Assembly (NCBI RefSeq): GCF_028621955.1
Contig: NZ_CP117516.1
Location: 1,510,001 to 1,574,000, forward strand
DNA from: Erythrobacter sp. BLCC-B19
GTDB taxonomy: Bacteria; Pseudomonadota; Alphaproteobacteria; Sphingomonadales; Sphingomonadaceae
Reading direction: 5' to 3'
DNA: 64,000 nucleotides
Below, in pieces: positions 41,759-50,242 of this stretch. Each line of letters starts with the position of its first letter. Position 1 is the stretch's first letter. The notes beneath the pieces are model-generated. The model made no database searches, was not told the DNA's origin, and saw only the letters and a list, made by a program, of their open reading frames with translations. The translations under genes and the position numbers were made by a program.

Positions 41759-43954
41759 TTAGAAGCTGAGGCGCACGCTCGCCCGGAAATTGCGGCCCAT
41801 CAGGGGGACGAAGTCCTTGGTGAAGCTCGCATGGCGGCGGCCGGTGACGTCGAACAGGTTGTCGGCCGCGATTTGCAGCGTGACGTTCTGGTTGTCGGCC
41901 AGCGGACGCCAGGCGACCAGCGCGTTGACGAGGGTGAAGCTGTCGGTCGGCGTCTCAAAGGTGGTGACGCGGTCCTGCTTGTCGAACCACTGCACCTCGC
42001 CCCGGACGTCGAAAGCGCCGGTCTGGGCTTCGAGCGCGCCGAGCAGGGAGAGCGGCGGGATGCGCGGGACGGCGGTGCCATCGGCGAGTTCGGCCTCGAC
42101 ATAGGAGGCGCGGGCATCGGCCAGCAGGCGGAAACCGTCGGTGTCGATCACGGGGTAGTTGAACTCCGCTTCGACGCCCCAGAAGTCGGCATCCTGCTGG
42201 AGATACTGGAACACGGGGAGGTCGTCCTCCTCCGCGCCGGTTTCCTCGAGGAAGATGTAGTTGCCGAACCACTGGCGGTAGGCGGTGAGGCTGAAGGTGC
42301 CCTTGCCGATGCTGCCACGGGCATAGGCTTCAAGGCCCCAGGCGTTCTCGGTCTTGAGGTCGGCGTCGCCGATCTCGAAGGCCTGCGTGGCGATGTGCGG
42401 CCCGTCGGAGAACAGCTCTTCGGCGCTGGGGGCACGTTCGGCGCGCGAGCCGTTGATGCCGATGCGCACGCCCTCGATGCCTTCGTAGACGACGCCGAGC
42501 GCGCCCGAGAAGGTGTCGAAATCCCGCTCGATTCCCAGCGTCTGGGCCTCGACCTTGGTGAATTCGGCGCGGCCGGCGGCTTCGATCTGGATCGGGCCGG
42601 TGCCGAACTCCTGCAGGGTGAAGACGGCGAACTGGTCGGTCAGGTTGGGCGGGATATAGGCTTCGGCCCCGACGGCGAAGAAATCGCGGTGGAGGTACTG
42701 GATGCCCGAGGAACCGCGCCATGCGCCGCCGGTGTTCTGCACCAGTTCGGCGCGGGCTTCGACGCTCGTGCTGTCGAACACGGTGCCGACTTCGGCGCCT
42801 TCGAATTCGGTGTGGGTGTAGTCGGAATAGCCGACCCGGAACTTCAGCCGCTCGAAGGTGCCATCGCCAAGGAAGACATCGCCCTTGAGGTCGGCGCGGA
42901 ACTGCTTGAGGCCGATGGTGACGAGCTCTTCGCCTTCCTCGCCGCCTTCTTCCTCCGCGCCTTCCTCACCGTGGTGGTGGCCAGCACCCGGACGGGTGGG
43001 GACGCCGTAGGTGGTGTCGTACCAGCCGAGCGAGGCGCCGAAGGTGCTTTCGCCGAGGATCAGGCCGAGGCCGGTGTTGATCGTCCAGCTTTCCATCGCC
43101 GAATTGGGCACGGTGCCGCGCTGATTGGCAGCCTCGCGCAGTTCGGCAGCCTCCTCCAGCTCGCCCTCGTCTTCCTCCTCGTCGGCGTCGGCGAGCAGGT
43201 CTTCGCGCAGGGCTTGCCCCACCTGGAAGCCGCCAATGTCGAAATCGTCGGTCTGGCGCCACGATCCGTCGACGTGGAACACGAGGTTGGAGCTGACCGC
43301 GACATCGAGGCTGGCCGCCCCGGTGCGCAGATCAGCCGCGCTATCGACACCGGCGAAGGCATCGAGGTGGATGTCGTGATCGGGCATCCGGGTCGGGATG
43401 CGCTTGTCGATCACGTTGACCGCGCCGCCGATCGCCTGGCTGCCGTAGAGCAGCACGGCCGGGCCGCGCAGCACTTCGATGCGCTCGACCGTGATCGGCT
43501 CGATCGTGGTGGCGTGGTCGACAGAGGTGTTCGAGACGTCCGCCGTGCCGACCCCATCGACCAGCACGCGCACGCGCTCGCCCTGCTGGCCGCGCAGCAC
43601 CGGGCGCGAGGAACCGGGGGCAAAGCTTGTCGAGGAGACGCCCGGAATCTTGGCGAGCAGATCGCCGATCTGGCCGTTCACGGCATCGCGCTGGATGTCG
43701 CGGATTTCGACCACGCTGGTGCCGGCCAGCAGGTCGAGCTCCTTGAGGCCCGCGGCGCTGACGATGATGTTGCCTGCCGGATCGGATTGACGATTGTGCA
43801 GGTCGTCCTCGACCTGCGCGCCACCTTCAGCCGGAGGCGCATCCGCGAGGCTTTCGCCCGTTTCGGCGAGCGCCGGCGTGGCAAAGGCGGCGGCCCCAAG
43901 GGCGGCAATGAGGGCGAGGCGAGAGGACGCCTGACGGGTCGTTGTGCGGTTCAT
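41759..43954 (-). CDS. TonB-dependent receptor, ZnuD-like (zinc uptake)
   Basis: A 731-residue receptor from the ATG at 43954 with a signal peptide (SSRLALIAALGAAAFATPALA). The plug domain contains VRVLVDGVGTADVS and VERIEVLRGPAVLLYGSQAIGG, and the barrel ends with the aromatic FRASVRLSF. Two extracellular-loop segments are metal-binding in character: an acidic run (ADEEEDEGELEEAAELRE) and a His/Glu cluster (GAGHHHGEEGAEEEGGEE). Such loops are a hallmark of ZnuD-type zinc receptors, so Zn2+ import is inferred. A possible Zur site lies 17 bp upstream of the ATG. A terminator follows. Confidence 0.88.
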   Translation of the reverse strand: MNRTTTRQASSRLALIAALGAAAFATPALAETGESLADAPPAEGGAQVEDDLHNRQSDPAGNIIVSAAGLKELDLLAGTSVVEIRDIQRDAVNGQIGDLLAKIPGVSSTSFAPGSSRPVLRGQQGERVRVLVDGVGTADVSNTSVDHATTIEPITVERIEVLRGPAVLLYGSQAIGGAVNVIDKRIPTRMPDHDIHLDAFAGVDSAADLRTGAASLDVAVSSNLVFHVDGSWRQTDDFDIGGFQVGQALREDLLADADEEEDEGELEEAAELREAANQRGTVPNSAMESWTINTGLGLILGESTFGASLGWYDTTYGVPTRPGAGHHHGEEGAEEEGGEEGEELVTIGLKQFRADLKGDVFLGDGTFERLKFRVGYSDYTHTEFEGAEVGTVFDSTSVEARAELVQNTGGAWRGSSGIQYLHRDFFAVGAEAYIPPNLTDQFAVFTLQEFGTGPIQIEAAGRAEFTKVEAQTLGIERDFDTFSGALGVVYEGIEGVRIGINGSRAERAPSAEELFSDGPHIATQAFEIGDADLKTENAWGLEAYARGSIGKGTFSLTAYRQWFGNYIFLEETGAEEDDLPVFQYLQQDADFWGVEAEFNYPVIDTDGFRLLADARASYVEAELADGTAVPRIPPLSLLGALEAQTGAFDVRGEVQWFDKQDRVTTFETPTDSFTLVNALVAWRPLADNQNVTLQIAADNLFDVTGRRHASFTKDFVPLMGRNFRASVRLSF

Positions 43955-43970
43955 TATGCTTCCCGTTGCT

Positions 43971-43983
43971 TTAATGAGATAAC
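43971..43983 (-). promoter_or_regulatory. possible Zur box
   Basis: TTAAT-GAG-ATAAC matches 8 of 10 defined positions of the GTTAT-N3-ATAAC pattern described for alphaproteobacterial Zur. It sits 17-29 bp upstream of the receptor ATG, in an A/T-rich patch. With only one degenerate site the call is tentative. The remainder of 43984-44183 has no recognisable feature. Confidence 0.35.
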
Positions 43984-44183
43984 GTATCGCGCGCCTAGCG
44001 TCGTCCCAATCGAATGCAAGCGAAAATCCGGCGAGAGCCAGTTCCGGGCCGACGAAATGCGCGGGTCGCTGCGCCAAGTCTCGCAGCGAGCCTCAGGTCA
44101 TCCTGACGATGTTGCCGGGCGGCGGCGCCTTGTGGCCGGCCGCCTTCGTGTCCCGCCCTTCACAGGTGCGAAAGCTGGGTCGA

Positions 44184-44837
44184 TCAGACTGGGGTGCGCG
44201 CCAGTCCGGCGCGGTCCAGCCGCCACCGCAGGGTGTCAATCCGGTCCTGGCCGAAGAAGGGTTCGCCCCGGAACACCATGGTCGGCACGCCCCAGTGCCC
44301 CGCCGCGTCGAGCGCTTGCTGATTGCGCTCGATTTCGTCGAGGTGATCGCCCTCGGCAATCGCAGCCTCGAGCGCGGCGAGATCGAGGCCGGCATCGGCG
44401 ACAGCATCCTTCAGCAGGTCGCCCTTGTCCCATCCGCGGGTGCCGCCGAAGATCAGCGCGGCCACCCGGTCGGCAAACTCCACCCCGCGGCCACGGCGGT
44501 GGGCCTCGACCCCCAGCTTGGACAGGCGGTAGATATAGGGTTGCTCCTTGGCGACGGCCATCGTGCGGAAGTCCTGGACGATCGGGTCGGGATCGGCTGG
44601 CAGCACCACGGGCCGTCCCAGCATTTCGCCGCGGCGCATACTGTCGCGCGCGATATACATCGGCGGCTTGCGATTGGCCGGATCGAACAGCGCTTCCGGG
44701 TTGCGCACCGCCAGCGGCAGAACGACGCGCAGCTGCACCTCGACCGCGTAATCCTCGCGCAATTGCAGAAGATCGGCCGTTACCAGCCGCGAATAGGGGC
44801 TGCGAAACGACCAGAATACGTCAACGGTGTCGCTCAT
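44184..44837 (-). CDS. DsbA/2-hydroxychromene-2-carboxylate isomerase-like protein
   Basis: A 217-residue thioredoxin-fold protein of the DsbA-like, GST-kappa/HCCA-isomerase group. It starts VDVFWSFRSPYSRLVTADLL, where SPYS replaces the DsbA CXXC and supplies the Ser used for glutathione activation. GHWGVPTMVFRGEPFFGQDR near the end holds the cis-Pro loop. It lacks a signal peptide and is cytoplasmic. It may isomerise a chromene-type aromatic intermediate or conjugate glutathione. It lies 32 bp after the sulfatase gene. Confidence 0.85.
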   Translation of the reverse strand: MSDTVDVFWSFRSPYSRLVTADLLQLREDYAVEVQLRVVLPLAVRNPEALFDPANRKPPMYIARDSMRRGEMLGRPVVLPADPDPIVQDFRTMAVAKEQPYIYRLSKLGVEAHRRGRGVEFADRVAALIFGGTRGWDKGDLLKDAVADAGLDLAALEAAIAEGDHLDEIERNQQALDAAGHWGVPTMVFRGEPFFGQDRIDTLRWRLDRAGLARTPV

Positions 44838-44869
44838 GGTCTTGTCCTCACTCCGGGTGGCTTCAGGCA

Positions 44870-46648
44870 TCAGGCGGCCCTCAGGCGGCGGCGCAATTGC
44901 CGAAAGGCCAGCCATATCCCTGCTCCCAGCATAAGCAGAGCGCCCGCCACAACACCCCACAGCAGCGGGTAGTTGCTCAGCAGGCGGGCAGCGATATTGC
45001 GCGCGATCTGGGTCTCCGAATTGTAGCCCTCGGGCATGGGCAGCACGCCGACGCGCTTGGCATAGGCGTCCCATTCGGCCAGCAGCCGGGCCTTGGTTGC
45101 AGGCTCGCGCGCGCTGAGATCACTCGTCTCGCCCGGGTCCTTGGCCAAGTTGTAGAGCCGCCATTGCCCGTCGCCGACCGGCGGCACGCTGCGGGTGATC
45201 TTGTAGTCGCCCAGATAGAGCGCCGAATTGCCCGACACCTCGACTGCACGGGCCTCGTCAGGGCCATAGGCGCTGGCCACCTCGCCGTTCAGCACCGGGA
45301 GCAGGCTGCGCCCGGTCATCGGCTTGCCCTGGCCGGGGGTGGTGGGCACCTTGAGCCAGTCCAGCACAGTCGGCGCGACATCGCTGACCATGGCCGGGCT
45401 GGTGACGCGCTGCGCTGCGACGCCGGGGCCAGCCACGATCAGGGGCACGCGGATACCCCCCTCGGTCGCGTAGAATTTGAACCACGCCCCCGGTGTCGCG
45501 GCAGCCGCGGCCCATTCGGGGCCGATGAAGCCCCAGACACCGGGGCCGCCCATCTGCGCAGGGGCAATGTCGTAACCGGTCAGGCGGTGATAGGCAGCAA
45601 GGCTGAGGCTGTCGTCCCCGCGCGAGGGCTCCGGGCCGTTGTCTGAGGAGACGACGAAGATCGTGTTGTCATACTGACCGGTGGCCTTGAGATGCGCGAT
45701 CAGCCGGCCGATGTGAAAGTCCATCGCCTCCAGCATCGCCGCATTGACCTCCATCCGCGCAGCATAGAGCGCGCGGTCTTCGTCCGAGAGGCTTTGCCAT
45801 GAACGGAATTCGGGCGGCGGGGCGGCCAGCGGCGCGCCTTGCGGGATCAGGCCTAGCGCCTGTGCCCTGTGGTGCCGTTCCCGCCGCAATGCATCCCATC
45901 CCGCGTCATAGCGGCCCTTGTAGCGCGCAACGAAGTCTTGGGGGGCCTGCACCGGAATGTGGATCGCCTGAAACGGGATATAGGCGAAGAACGGCTTGTC
46001 CTGATCGGTCTGCGCCAGATACCGGATCGCTGTGTCGACGATGAAGCGGGAGGAATAGAAATCCTCAGGCAGGCTCGCCTCGACCCCGTCCTCGAACCAC
46101 GGCGCGTCCTTGTAATAGGGCATGTAGGCGCGGTCGTCCCAATTGTCCGCGCCCGATGCCGCCAGCGCAAAACTGCGTTCGAACCCGTGGGCCTGGGGCA
46201 TTTCGTCAGCCGCCTCGCCAAGGTGCCACTTGCCCGCCATGACCGTGCGGTAGCCCGCGGCCCTGAGCCGGTCCGCCAACGTCAGCACCCCCGGCTCCAG
46301 CGCCATGCTGTAGCCGGGCTTGCCCCTCTGCTCCTTGGGCAGAACTTCGGGGATGGTGGCAACGCCGGTCAGGTGCGCGTCCATCCCTGTCAGCAGCATT
46401 GCCCGCGATGGCGAACACAGGGGCGAGGCGCGATATTGGGTGAACAGCGCGCCGCGCGCGGCGAGGGCATCAATATTGGGTGTTCGCGCCTCTCCGCCAT
46501 AGGCGCCAAAGTCCATCAGGGCGACATCGTCGGCAAGGATGATGACGAGGTTGGGCCGCTTGTGCGCGGCGGGCGCCGGGCCGGTTGCGCCGACGAGCGC
46601 GCCAAGCGCAAGGACGGGCAGCAGCAGCCGGTCGCGCAGCCGCAGCAT
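44870..46648 (-). CDS. S1-family sulfatase with C-terminal membrane anchor
   Basis: A 592-residue sulfatase. Signal peptide (RLLLPVLALGALVGATG), metal residues Asp40-Asp41 (ILADD), the formylglycine motif CSPSR with Cys78, and GKWHLGEA and SSDNGPEPS complete the active site. After the catalytic domain a transmembrane helix (LLWGVVAGALLMLGAGIWLA) and a basic tail anchor it to the inner membrane with the enzyme in the periplasm. It resembles arylsulfatases of the S1_4 type. It begins 3 bp after a small membrane-protein gene. No formylglycine-generating enzyme gene is in the window. Confidence 0.93.
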   Translation of the reverse strand: MLRLRDRLLLPVLALGALVGATGPAPAAHKRPNLVIILADDVALMDFGAYGGEARTPNIDALAARGALFTQYRASPLCSPSRAMLLTGMDAHLTGVATIPEVLPKEQRGKPGYSMALEPGVLTLADRLRAAGYRTVMAGKWHLGEAADEMPQAHGFERSFALAASGADNWDDRAYMPYYKDAPWFEDGVEASLPEDFYSSRFIVDTAIRYLAQTDQDKPFFAYIPFQAIHIPVQAPQDFVARYKGRYDAGWDALRRERHHRAQALGLIPQGAPLAAPPPEFRSWQSLSDEDRALYAARMEVNAAMLEAMDFHIGRLIAHLKATGQYDNTIFVVSSDNGPEPSRGDDSLSLAAYHRLTGYDIAPAQMGGPGVWGFIGPEWAAAAATPGAWFKFYATEGGIRVPLIVAGPGVAAQRVTSPAMVSDVAPTVLDWLKVPTTPGQGKPMTGRSLLPVLNGEVASAYGPDEARAVEVSGNSALYLGDYKITRSVPPVGDGQWRLYNLAKDPGETSDLSAREPATKARLLAEWDAYAKRVGVLPMPEGYNSETQIARNIAARLLSNYPLLWGVVAGALLMLGAGIWLAFRQLRRRLRAA

Positions 46649-46651
46649 CGT

Positions 46652-47047
46652 CTAGCTGCCGGTTCCGGGCCTGCGCCCGAGCAGCCGGGCAGCAAGGAGC
46701 AGGGCCGCGCCCATGACCACCTCGACCGCCACCATGCCTGCCAGAAAAGGCGCGCCGTGCAGGAGGAAGGCCGCCGTGCGGTAGGCGGCCGCGCCCAGCA
46801 GCGGCACGGCTGCGGCAAGGAACCACGGCCGTTCCCGCGTCACCAGCGCCATCACGATGAAGCAGGCACCTGCCAGAAAGAACGCGCCGATATCCATCTG
46901 GCTGCTGAGGGCAGGGCCGCTCAGCAAGGGCATGGCGAGCGCCTCTGCGGCGCGCGCGGGTGCCAGCAGCCAGAGCGCGGCGTTGGCGGCCATCAGCAGC
47001 CCGATCAGGCCGACAAGGCCCAGCACAACCGTTCGGCGCAGATCCAT
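46652..47047 (-). CDS. four-helix membrane protein upstream of sulfatase
   Basis: A 131-residue protein from the ATG at 47047, preceded by GGGAGAGGGAA. It has four hydrophobic helices (VVLGLVGLIGLLMAANAAL, IGAFFLAGACFIVMALV, FLAAAVPLLGAAAYRTAAFL, LAGMVAVEVVMGAALLLAA). It recalls DUF4345-type proteins in length and layout but I do not assign it. It abuts the sulfatase gene by 3 bp, so the two are cotranscribed and may meet in the membrane. Confidence 0.65.
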   Translation of the reverse strand: MDLRRTVVLGLVGLIGLLMAANAALWLLAPARAAEALAMPLLSGPALSSQMDIGAFFLAGACFIVMALVTRERPWFLAAAVPLLGAAAYRTAAFLLHGAPFLAGMVAVEVVMGAALLLAARLLGRRPGTGS

Positions 47048-47130
47048 TGCGATTGTTCCCTCTCCCTGCAACGGGGCTAAATTATGGCGCTTATAGTGTC
47101 AATATGTCCTCGCTGCGCGCGCCGCGCACG

Positions 47131-48198
47131 CTACATCAACTGGCGGCGCGTGATGGTGTCGCTGTCCGGGGGGAGCGAGAACAGCATACCGTCCTCTCCC
47201 ACCACGATGTCGCCGCCGAAACGCGCAGGCGCCTCGCCGAGGAACGCGGGGTAGAGGTAGGCACGCGGCAGCGGCGGCACGAGGTGCGAGAGCACCAGCA
47301 ACCGCGCGCCGGCGTCCTGTGCGCTCTCGGCTGCCTGTTCGGGAGAGGCGTGGTAATCCTGAATATCGGCGAAGATCTTGGCCGTGTTGGCATCGCCCTT
47401 GGCAGCGAAGGCGGCCCGGATGTCCTCCACCATGCGCGGCTGGAGCGCGTCATGCACGATGATGTCGGCCCCTTTGCAGACAGCGATCAGATTGGCCGAC
47501 TTGGCGGTGTCGCCGCTGATGCAGACAGCGCGCCCCCTGTAATCGAAGCGATAGCCGACGGCGGGTTCGACGGGGTCGTGATCGACGGTGAAGGCCGTGA
47601 CCGTCAGGCCTCCGCCTTGCAGGACAACCGCGCGCGTCCCGGTCATCGTGAAAGGCCGCGCTGTCGCGCCGCCGCCGCTGCTTGGCACCACGGCTTCGCC
47701 GTGATGGGCGACGCGGTAGGTCTTGTCGGGCGCGTAGGCGGCATTGAAGCCCGCGACGACCTGCTCGACCCCTTGCGGGCCATAGACCGGCAGCGGTGCG
47801 GCGCTCGCCCCGCGCGTCCAATGATACAGCATCAACGGGCCAATGCCGTCGATATGATCCGAATGGAAATGCGTCAGCAGCAGGGCGTCGACCCTGGCGG
47901 CGCTGATCCCCATCAGATTGAGATTGCGGTTGCCGCCTTCGCCCATGTCGATCACCAGCACCTGATCCCCGGCGATCACGACATTGCACGGCCCCGCCCG
48001 GTGAGGATTGGGCATCGGCGATCCCGTCCCGCACAGGCCCAGGTGGAGCCCGTCTGCAAGGCCTGCAAGCGCATCGCGCCCCGGTGCGGCCTCGGCCGCT
48101 CGCTGGACGATGGCCATGCCGATTGGCTTCTGGAAGGCATAGGCCGCACCCAGACCCAGCACGGCAATCACCAGAATCCCGATGGCAATTCGCTTCAT
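47131..48198 (-). CDS. periplasmic metallo-beta-lactamase-fold hydrolase
   Basis: About 355 residues from the ATG at 48198, with an N-terminal hydrophobic helix (IAIGILVIAVLGLGAAYAF) acting as signal or anchor. The metal-binding motif is LLTHFHSDHIDG, with CISGDTAKSANL and HDAL supplying the later Asp and His. Before it, LCGTGSPMPNPHRAGPC resembles the start of MBL-type (type III) arylsulfatases such as AtsA of carrageenan degraders. Given the sulfatase neighbours that is a reasonable alternative to a generic MBL call, but unproven. Confidence 0.8.
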   Translation of the reverse strand: MKRIAIGILVIAVLGLGAAYAFQKPIGMAIVQRAAEAAPGRDALAGLADGLHLGLCGTGSPMPNPHRAGPCNVVIAGDQVLVIDMGEGGNRNLNLMGISAARVDALLLTHFHSDHIDGIGPLMLYHWTRGASAAPLPVYGPQGVEQVVAGFNAAYAPDKTYRVAHHGEAVVPSSGGGATARPFTMTGTRAVVLQGGGLTVTAFTVDHDPVEPAVGYRFDYRGRAVCISGDTAKSANLIAVCKGADIIVHDALQPRMVEDIRAAFAAKGDANTAKIFADIQDYHASPEQAAESAQDAGARLLVLSHLVPPLPRAYLYPAFLGEAPARFGGDIVVGEDGMLFSLPPDSDTITRRQLM

Positions 48199-48294
48199 CC
48201 CCGCTCTCCCCCTGCCGCCTTGCACAGATATCGGCACTCACAATGCCATTAAGCAGGGGGGTTGCTCAAGCGCAATCGGGGTCGGGGCTCCGCA

Positions 48295-50160
48295 TCAGGA
48301 TGCGGCTGTGGCCTCGAGCACGGTGCCTGCCTCCAGCCATGCCTCTTCGGCATCGGCAAGCGCCTTGGCGGTGGCCGATCGCTCGGTCAGCAGGCCTTGC
48401 ATCGCAGCACCGCCCGTGCCGCCGCCATTGCTGCTCAGCGTGAGAATTCTGCTGTCGAGGCGGGCGAGCTCGTCGGTCAGGCGCGCAATCGTTGCCTCGG
48501 CTTTCTCCAGCGCCGATTTGGCGCTGCGCCTGTCGGTTGCGCCCTTCGAGTTGCGGGAAGCGGAAGACTTGTCGGCCCCCCGCGCACCCTTGGGCTGGTT
48601 CCGGCCGAGGATGAAGTCGATGTAATCATCCATGCTGCCGTCATATTCGCGCGCCGTCCCGCCATCGACGAGAAACAGGCGGTCGGCGGTCAGTTCGACC
48701 ATGTGGCGATCGTGGCTGATCAGGATCACCGCGCCCGAATAGGCGTTCAAGGCCTGCACCAGCGCCTCGCGCGCGTCGACATCCAAGTGGTTGGTCGGCT
48801 CGTCGAGGATCAGGAGGTGCGGCGCCTCGCGGGTGATCAGCGCCAGCGCGAGCCTTGCCCGTTCCCCGCCCGAAAGCTTGTCGACACGCTGGGTCGCGCG
48901 CGGGCCGGAAAAGCCGAAGCGCCCCAATTGCGCGCGCACCGCAGCGGGGGACTGGCCCTCCATCGCACGGTTCATCAGATCGAGCGGGGTGTCCTCCCCC
49001 GTCAATTCCTCGACTTGATACTGGGTGAAGTAGCCGACCTTCAATTTGCCCGGCGCGTTCACTGCCCCTTCGGCGGGGGTGAGCTGCGCGGCGAGCAGGC
49101 GGGCGAGCGTCGTCTTGCCGTTGCCGTTGCGGCCCAAGAGGGCGATGCGATCATCGGCCTCGATCCGGAAGTTCAGCCGCTTCAAGATCGGCGGCGCCAC
49201 GCCATATCCGACCGCCGCCTGCTCCAGCGTGATCATCGGCGATTTCATCTCGGCCGGATCGGGGAAATCGAAGCTCAGGCTCGGGTCTTCCATCAGCGCG
49301 GCGATGGGCTGCATCTTGGCGAGCATCTTGGCGCGCGACTGGGCTTGCTTGGCGGTCGAGGCGCGGGCGGAGTTGCGGGCGACGTAATCCCTGAGCCGCG
49401 CGGCCTGCGCCTCCTGCGAGGCCTTGGCGGCGGCCAGCTGCGCCGCGCGCTCGGCGCGCTGCTTCTCGAAGGCGTCATAGCCGCCCGGATAGAGCGTCAG
49501 CTGCCCGCCTTGCAGGTGCAGGATGTGATCGACCACCTTGTTGAGGAGGTCGCGCTCGTGGCTGATCACCACCAGCGTCGCGGGATAGGACTTGAGGAAG
49601 TTTTCCAGCCACAAGGTCGCTTCAAGGTCGAGGTGGTTCGAAGGCTCGTCCAGCAACAGGATGTCCGGCTCGGAGAACAGCAATGCGCCGAGCGCAATGC
49701 GCATCTTCCACCCGCCCGAAAAGCTGTCGACGGGGCGCTGTTGCATCTCCTCGTCAAAGCCGAGGCCATTGAGGATCTTCGCCGCGCGCGCCGGGGCGCT
49801 GTAGGCGTCGATCGCCAGCAGGCGCTCGTGCACGTCGCCCATCCGGTCCATGTCGGTGCAGGTTTCCAGCTCGGCCAGCAGCGCCGCACGTTCGGTGGCC
49901 GAGGCGAGCACGACGTCCTCGGGGGTCATGCTTCCGCTTGGGGCTTCCTGCGCGATGTAGCCGATCCGCGCGCGGGCGGGCTTGGCAATTTCGCCGTCGT
50001 CGGGCTCGATCTCGCCGATCAGCGCCTTCATCAGCGTCGATTTGCCCGCGCCGTTGCGGCCGATCAGCCCGACGCGCGCGCCCACCGGAATGGTGGCGCT
50101 AGCGCGTTCGAGGATGGCCCGGCCGCCAAGCCGGACGGTGATGTTGTCGATGGTAAGCAT
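48295..50160 (-). CDS. ABC-F family ATPase
   Basis: A 621-residue protein with two nucleotide-binding domains: Walker A IGRNGAGKSTLM and LGRNGNGKTTLA, signatures FSGGWKMR and LSGGERAR, and Walker B DILLLDEPSN and LLILDEPTN. No transmembrane helices. The interdomain linker carries the charged helical pair usual for ABC-F proteins, and the C-terminal coiled-coil region (LEKAEATIARLTDELARLDS) matches the Uup/YheS type. It acts on ribosomes as a translation factor. It is housekeeping in character and probably unrelated to the sulfatases around it. Confidence 0.94.
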   Translation of the reverse strand: MLTIDNITVRLGGRAILERASATIPVGARVGLIGRNGAGKSTLMKALIGEIEPDDGEIAKPARARIGYIAQEAPSGSMTPEDVVLASATERAALLAELETCTDMDRMGDVHERLLAIDAYSAPARAAKILNGLGFDEEMQQRPVDSFSGGWKMRIALGALLFSEPDILLLDEPSNHLDLEATLWLENFLKSYPATLVVISHERDLLNKVVDHILHLQGGQLTLYPGGYDAFEKQRAERAAQLAAAKASQEAQAARLRDYVARNSARASTAKQAQSRAKMLAKMQPIAALMEDPSLSFDFPDPAEMKSPMITLEQAAVGYGVAPPILKRLNFRIEADDRIALLGRNGNGKTTLARLLAAQLTPAEGAVNAPGKLKVGYFTQYQVEELTGEDTPLDLMNRAMEGQSPAAVRAQLGRFGFSGPRATQRVDKLSGGERARLALALITREAPHLLILDEPTNHLDVDAREALVQALNAYSGAVILISHDRHMVELTADRLFLVDGGTAREYDGSMDDYIDFILGRNQPKGARGADKSSASRNSKGATDRRSAKSALEKAEATIARLTDELARLDSRILTLSSNGGGTGGAAMQGLLTERSATAKALADAEEAWLEAGTVLEATAAS

Positions 50161-50242
50161 GGCGGCGCTCCTAACAGGCTATCGGGAGCGCCCCAAAGGA
50201 AATCCCGACAGGCATCGCCGCAGGCCGGTTGCAGCGCGAGTC

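Noticed and set aside
41831..45646. Open frame of over 1200 codons antisense to the receptor, DsbA-like and sulfatase genes
   Set aside because: The minus-strand genes have signal peptides, catalytic motifs and expected lengths; the antisense product has no recognisable domain.
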